Of a stretch of DNA of 8,382 bases, positions 5,718 through 8,382 are shown piece by piece. Location: the NCBI GenBank assembly GCA_041674485.1, contig JBAYVP010000236.1, positions 1 through 8,382 of the forward strand. Reading direction: 5' to 3'. Within the stretch, counting starts at the first letter, position 1; each line of letters begins with the position of its first letter. The translations under genes were made by a program, and so were the position numbers. The DNA is from JAGXQV01 sp041674485 (GTDB lineage: Bacteria > Pseudomonadota > Gammaproteobacteria > Burkholderiales > Sulfuricellaceae). The notes under the pieces were generated by a model. That model was not told the origin of the DNA and searched no databases. It worked only from the letters and a program-made list of their open reading frames with translations.

Positions 5718-6290
5718 CTGGCAACATACCTGGAACTCTCCAATTTTCTCGCCGAAGTCGAACGCCGCGCTTTCAAACAGGCGGCATTCGCCGTTCGGGA
5801 CGAACATGCCGCGCTGGATGTCGTGCAGGACTCGATGCTCAAGCTGAGCGAGAAATACGCCGCCCGCCCGCCGGAAGAGTTTCCCATGCTGTTCCAGCGT
5901 ATTCTGCAAAACACCATCCGGGATTATTTCCGGCGCCAAAAAGTTCGTTCCGTATGGACCACCCTGCTGTCCTCGCTGACCGGCAAACAGGACGCCGACG
6001 ATGAAGAGCGCGACCCCCTGGAAACCATGGAAATCGACCCGGCGTTCCAATGCATAGAAACCCCTCATGATCGGCATGGCCGTGTGCAACTCGTCAAGGC
6101 AATCGAAGAAGGATTGCAAAATCTTCCCGCACGTCAACGGGAAGCGTTCCTGCTGCGTTACTGGGAAGAGATGGACGTAACCGAAACGGCAGCCACCATG
6201 GGGTGCTCCGAAGGTAGCGTCAAAACGCACTGCTCACGGGCCACGCATACGCTGGCGGCATTCTTGAAAACAAAGGGAGTCGAGCCATGA
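5718..6290 (+). CDS. ECF-like RNA polymerase sigma factor, probable CTG start
   Basis: A 190-residue sigma-70 family factor. Region 2 is at about residues 10-75 (FAVRDEHAALDVVQDSMLKL, then FPMLFQRILQNTIRDYFRRQ, the region 2.3-2.4 helix). A linker (about 85-120) leads to region 4 at about 130-185 (LPARQREAFLLRYWEEMDV, then the helix-turn-helix TAATMGCSEGSVKTHCSRA). The family N-terminus, about MAS-x-x-ELS-x-FL, aligns with L-A-T-Y-L-E-L-S-N-F-L beginning at the CTG at 5718. There is no ATG, GTG or TTG in frame between the preceding stop (5679-5681) and 5823, where a GTG would cut off 35 conserved residues. The ATG at 5684 is in another frame. So CTG initiation, or a mutated or misread ATG, is likely. 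Its stop overlaps the DUF3619 start (ATGA). Target genes are unknown. Confidence 0.88.
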   Translation: MATYLELSNFLAEVERRAFKQAAFAVRDEHAALDVVQDSMLKLSEKYAARPPEEFPMLFQRILQNTIRDYFRRQKVRSVWTTLLSSLTGKQDADDEERDPLETMEIDPAFQCIETPHDRHGRVQLVKAIEEGLQNLPARQREAFLLRYWEEMDVTETAATMGCSEGSVKTHCSRATHTLAAFLKTKGVEP

Positions 6291-6673
6291 ACGAATCGGA
6301 TTTGGCGCGAAAGATCGCGCGGCGCCTGGATAGCGGCCTCGACTTGTTGAAGGGCGAAACGTTGGCGCGCCTGCAAACCGCGCGCCGCAAGGCGCTGGCT
6401 GCCTACAACCCCAAACGCCAAACCCTGTTCGGTTGGGCATGGGCGGGGGGGCGCGATGCAGGCCACGACGGCGGGTTCCTGCCTTTGCAACGCGCCTGGG
6501 TGCCGCTGGCCGCGCTGATTTTCAGCCTGCTGCTGGTCACATATTGGCAAGGCCACCTTCAGATGGGCGACCAAACGGAAATCGACGCTTTCCTGCTGGC
6601 GGAAGACTTGCCGTTCACCGCCTATTTAGACTCCGGGTTCGAGGCATGGCTGGCAGACTCCGCACGGCAATAA
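6287..6673 (+). CDS. DUF3619 single-pass membrane protein, putative sigma regulator
   Basis: A 128-residue protein with a soluble, basic N-terminal part (1-66), one hydrophobic segment at about 71-87 (WVPLAALIFSLLLVTYWQG) and a short C-terminal part. The tail EIDAFLLAEDLPFTAYLDSGFEAWL is split by the family signature D-LP--AY-D-GF--WL typical of DUF3619. Its start overlaps the sigma factor stop (ATGA), which suggests coupled synthesis in fixed ratio. By position and topology (cytoplasmic N-terminus, single membrane span) it could be the anti-sigma factor of the upstream gene. This role is inference; the N-terminus is not a recognisable zinc-binding anti-sigma domain, having no cysteines. Confidence 0.85.
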   Translation: MNESDLARKIARRLDSGLDLLKGETLARLQTARRKALAAYNPKRQTLFGWAWAGGRDAGHDGGFLPLQRAWVPLAALIFSLLLVTYWQGHLQMGDQTEIDAFLLAEDLPFTAYLDSGFEAWLADSARQ

Positions 6674-7149
6674 TCCTCGCGTTATGTCTGCTTGCCTCGC
6701 TCGCATCCAACGCCGCCACGCACGAAGCCAAGCAAAACGCATGGGCTGAGCTGAGCGCGGATCAGAAGAAAGCCCTGGCGCCCGTCGCCGCAGAATGGGA
6801 TGCCATGCCGGTGGTCCAGCGCAGCAAACTGCTGGCCGTAGCCAAGCGCTACCCGAAAATGACGCCGCAACAGCAGGAACGCATACAAGCACGGCTCAAG
6901 GAATGGGCGGAGCTTACCTTCCAGGAGCGCGAGCTCGCGCGCAAAAAATACCAGAAGCTGCAACGTCTACCGCCGGAAGAGCGCACCAAAATTCAGAAAA
7001 AATGGCAGGAATACCAGAGCCTCTCCGAAGAACAGCGCGCCAACCTGCGCCGCAAGGCCGGCGCAACCATGGTTGAGGAGCTGGGCGTCGAAGCCGCCGG
7101 CACAGCCATGCAACCCGCGCACGCCGCCACCACGCCGACTACCGAATGA
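6646..7149 (+). CDS. DUF3106 secreted protein
   Basis: A 167-residue protein beginning with a classic signal peptide (basic MAGRLR, hydrophobic AIILALCLLASLA, probable cleavage after SNAA at about 24). The mature part is highly charged and helical, built on repeats of the type W--L--dQ---L-P---eW--m----R-K-L--A-RYPKMTPQQQER, with W26-like tryptophans spaced through AWAEL, EWDAM, EWAEL and KWQEY. This is the DUF3106 pattern. The tail is Ala/Thr/Pro-rich. The ATG at 6646 lies 28 bases inside the DUF3619 gene; GAGG is too close, GGG at 6635-6637 is better spaced. The reading frame stays open much further upstream (to an ATG at 6433), but that extension has no family match and would bury the signal peptide. 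Its function is unknown; it probably acts in the periplasm as a helical scaffold or sensor for the sigma system, which is inference. Confidence 0.85.
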   Translation: MAGRLRTAIILALCLLASLASNAATHEAKQNAWAELSADQKKALAPVAAEWDAMPVVQRSKLLAVAKRYPKMTPQQQERIQARLKEWAELTFQERELARKKYQKLQRLPPEERTKIQKKWQEYQSLSEEQRANLRRKAGATMVEELGVEAAGTAMQPAHAATTPTTE

Positions 7150-7637
7150 AAACCGCCGATTTGCCCGTGGATGCTGTTTTTCCCAGAGATGCCCCTGCTG
7201 CAAGCATCAAGCGCCGCCTGGCCAGCCTGTTTTACGAAGTGCTGCTATTGGCGGCCATCCTGTTCATCGCCGGCATGATATTCGCCCTGGTTTCGAACAA
7301 CGCCCAATCGCCCCTGATCCGTGCCGCGTTCCAGGCTTATCTGCTGCTGGTGGCAGGCGCCTACTTCATCGGCCTCTGGCTGCGCGGCGGACAAACCCTG
7401 CCGATGAAAACCTGGCACTTGCGTCTGATAAACGTCTCCGGCGGCAAGATCGGCGCGCAGCAGGCCGTCCTGCGCTACCTGCTCGCCCTGGTCGGGATAT
7501 TCGTGTTCGGCTTCGGAATAATCTGGGCGCTGTTCGACCGCGACCGCCAGTTTTGGCATGACCGCATGGCCGGCACCCGCATTGTTTTTCTGGGCAAGCC
7601 CAAGCCGCCGCAAGCGGCGCCGCAGCAACCGGTATAG
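7146..7637 (+). CDS. RDD-family integral membrane protein
   Basis: A 163-residue membrane protein. Family signatures are the N-terminal arginine pair region IKRRLASLFYE (about 20-30), TLPMKTWHLRL (about 82-92), and the C-terminal FDRDRQFWHDRMAGTRIV (about 128-145) of the RDD family. Hydrophobic segments are at about 31-50, 63-79 and 106-126. The first signature has Tyr-Glu where many members have the Asp that gives the family its name. RDD proteins have varied proposed roles, including ion transport, and no function can be assigned here. The ATG overlaps the DUF3106 stop (ATGA). It is the last gene of the sigma operon, ending 10 bases from the convergent thioredoxin gene; no obvious terminator lies between them. 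Confidence 0.9.
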   Translation: MKTADLPVDAVFPRDAPAASIKRRLASLFYEVLLLAAILFIAGMIFALVSNNAQSPLIRAAFQAYLLLVAGAYFIGLWLRGGQTLPMKTWHLRLINVSGGKIGAQQAVLRYLLALVGIFVFGFGIIWALFDRDRQFWHDRMAGTRIVFLGKPKPPQAAPQQPV

Positions 7638-7647
7638 CGCGGCATTT

Positions 7648-8037
7648 TCAAGCCGTCTGCGGTTGCGCCCCGAAAGCGGCTGCGGATAATCCCTCGGAAG
7701 GCGCAAGCAGTAGGCGGTCGATGAACTTGCGCACCGTGCCTTCGGTTTGCGCACCGGAAAAGCGCCCCACCTCCTGCCCGTCAACAAAGGCGATCACCGT
7801 CGGGAAACCGCGCACCGCGTAGCGCCCGGCGATGCGCATATTTTCGTCCGCATCAATCCGGGCAAGGACGAACTTGCCGCGATACTCACCCACCAGACGC
7901 GCCAGCAACGGCTCCAGCACGCGACACGGCGCGCACCATTCGGCGCTGATGTCGACGATTACCGGGACTTTTTTCGACGCCGCGATAACCTTCTCTTCAA
8001 AATCGGCTTCGGTTACTTCGATGGAAAACACTGACAT
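7648..8037 (-). CDS. Thioredoxin-fold protein resembling the CnoX/YbbN N-terminal domain
   Basis: A 129-residue thioredoxin-fold protein. The active site is WCAPC (cysteines 35 and 38) in VIVDISAEWCAPCRVLEPLL; the cis-proline is in RGFPTV (P79). FSGAQTEGTVRKFIDRLL near residue 93-110 is much like the end of the thioredoxin domain in CnoX (YbbN), a chaperedoxin that protects proteins from oxidative damage. In CnoX a TPR domain follows; here the protein stops after a short Ala-rich tail, so only the redox domain is present. No signal peptide is seen, so it is cytoplasmic. The ATG at 8037 is chosen because GAGG (8047-8044) lies 6 bases upstream; a TTG at 8049 would overlap that site. A plain thioredoxin 2-like protein is the alternative. 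Confidence 0.88.
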   Translation of the reverse strand: MSVFSIEVTEADFEEKVIAASKKVPVIVDISAEWCAPCRVLEPLLARLVGEYRGKFVLARIDADENMRIAGRYAVRGFPTVIAFVDGQEVGRFSGAQTEGTVRKFIDRLLLAPSEGLSAAAFGAQPQTA

Positions 8038-8043
8038 GAACAA

Positions 8044-8047
8044 CCTC
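8044..8047 (-). promoter_or_regulatory. Ribosome binding site fixing the thioredoxin start
   Basis: GAGG read on the minus strand, 6 bases before the ATG at 8037. It makes the longer TTG start at 8049 unlikely. Confidence 0.7.
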
Positions 8048-8052
8048 AAAAT

Positions 8053-8074
8053 AATATTAACAAGCGCTAATATT
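8053..8074. promoter_or_regulatory. Operator-like inverted repeat at the thioredoxin promoter
   Basis: AATATTA (8053-8059) and TAATATT (8068-8074) are perfect inverse complements around an 8-base spacer. The pair covers the end of the -10 and the expected transcription start of the thioredoxin gene, a position where a bound repressor would block transcription. The protein that binds is unknown. Confidence 0.4.
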
Positions 8075-8100
8075 TTAACCTGAAAAGCGTTAACTGAAAA
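8072..8100 (-). promoter_or_regulatory. Sigma-70 type promoter of the thioredoxin gene
   Basis: On the minus strand TTTTCA (8100-8095) and TAAAAT (8077-8072) are separated by 17 bases, in an AT-rich stretch that contrasts with the genes around it. The start would be near 8065, giving a leader of about 28 bases. Confidence 0.5.
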
Positions 8101-8310
8101 AACAGCCTTTCACTGCGGATATTTACCGTATGCACACAAGCCAACTCAAGCCGTTCGTGCTGAGTAAAATATTCGCCCGCAGGCCGAAAGGCGTTGGCAA
8201 GAAACAGGGATTATGGTTGCTGTTTGGCGCTCGTTTAAGGGATGATGTGCGGCTATTGTGGTTATGTGCGCCATTGATATTTATGAACAAAAAAGCGGTT
8301 TCTTGAGAAC
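8101..8310. other. Intergenic stretch without a supported gene
   Basis: Short open frames on both strands lack family features, good starts or GC-rich codon use, so none is called. The only structured element is CCGTTCGTGCTGAG at 8151-8164, a partial relative of the tandem repeat at the window end. Confidence 0.5.
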
Positions 8311-8381
8311 TTTGAGGCTTGCCATTTTTCTCCATTCATCCTGAGTTTTGAGGCTTGCCATTTTCCTCCGTTCGTCCTGAG
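8311..8381. repeat. Two tandem 35-base repeats at the window edge
   Basis: Units at 8311-8345 and 8347-8381 match at 32 of 35 positions with a 36-base period. Each begins TTTGAGGCTTGCCATTTT and ends TCCTGAG. The ends resemble TTCGTCCTGAGC...TGTCGAAGGACGAA dispersed palindromes common in proteobacteria, and the second unit runs into the window end, so the array may continue. Confidence 0.75.
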
Positions 8382-8382
8382 C

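Noticed and set aside
5823..6290. Sigma factor starting at the GTG at 5823
   Set aside because: It would remove 35 residues that match the family's N-terminus and part of region 2; the start at 5718 fits better.
6433..7149. Longer version of the DUF3106 protein starting at 6433
   Set aside because: The extra 71 residues are an out-of-frame reading of the DUF3619 gene and would place the signal peptide inside the protein.
8123..8335. A 70-codon frame on the minus strand
   Set aside because: No family features, low-complexity Asn/His-rich content and overlap with the tandem repeats.
8311..8382. CRISPR array at the window end
   Set aside because: The units are 35-36 bases and directly abut with no spacers, and only two copies are visible.

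Overview
The window reads as chromosomal DNA of a betaproteobacterium, perhaps from the freshwater Nitrosomonadales/Gallionellaceae side; the finer placement is inference. The main clue is the gene order sigma factor - DUF3619 - DUF3106 - RDD, an arrangement I associate with Betaproteobacteria. A UbiU/UbiV pair fits an organism that makes ubiquinone without oxygen. Most genes are GC-rich. One gene in the middle (methyltransferase, 3796-4752) and the two ends are visibly less so.

Left end (1-1350): a decayed accessory patch, all on the minus strand. A VapBC-type toxin-antitoxin pair keeps an intact FitA-like antitoxin with a good promoter and an operator-like palindrome, but its PIN toxin is frameshifted and has lost its C-terminus. 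Just upstream is a DUF1016 (YhcG-type) nuclease remnant that has lost an internal block and its whole C-terminal nuclease domain. A GTTCCCACG palindromic element lies between this patch and the tRNA promoter.

Middle (1315-5645): a sigma-70 promoter, tRNA-Ser(GCU), tRNA-Arg(ACG) and a strong terminator are followed by a tightly packed plus-strand operon. It holds a YhcC-family radical SAM protein, UbiU, a class I SAM-dependent methyltransferase and UbiV. UbiU and UbiV carry all eight expected cluster-binding cysteines and normally sit side by side as a heterodimer that performs O2-independent hydroxylation of ubiquinone precursors. Here a compositionally distinct methyltransferase separates them and overlaps the ubiV start. 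This is the most unusual arrangement in the window. UbiT is not present here.

Right part (5646-7637): four overlapping genes encode an ECF-like sigma factor whose only homology-consistent start is a CTG codon, a single-pass DUF3619 protein (a plausible regulator of the sigma factor), a secreted DUF3106 protein and an RDD-family membrane protein. A convergent thioredoxin-like gene (7648-8037) resembles the N-terminal domain of CnoX/YbbN without its TPR part; its promoter overlaps a short palindrome. The last ~330 bases hold no gene I can support, but do hold related copies of a TTCGTSCTGAG repeat, two of them in tandem at the window edge.
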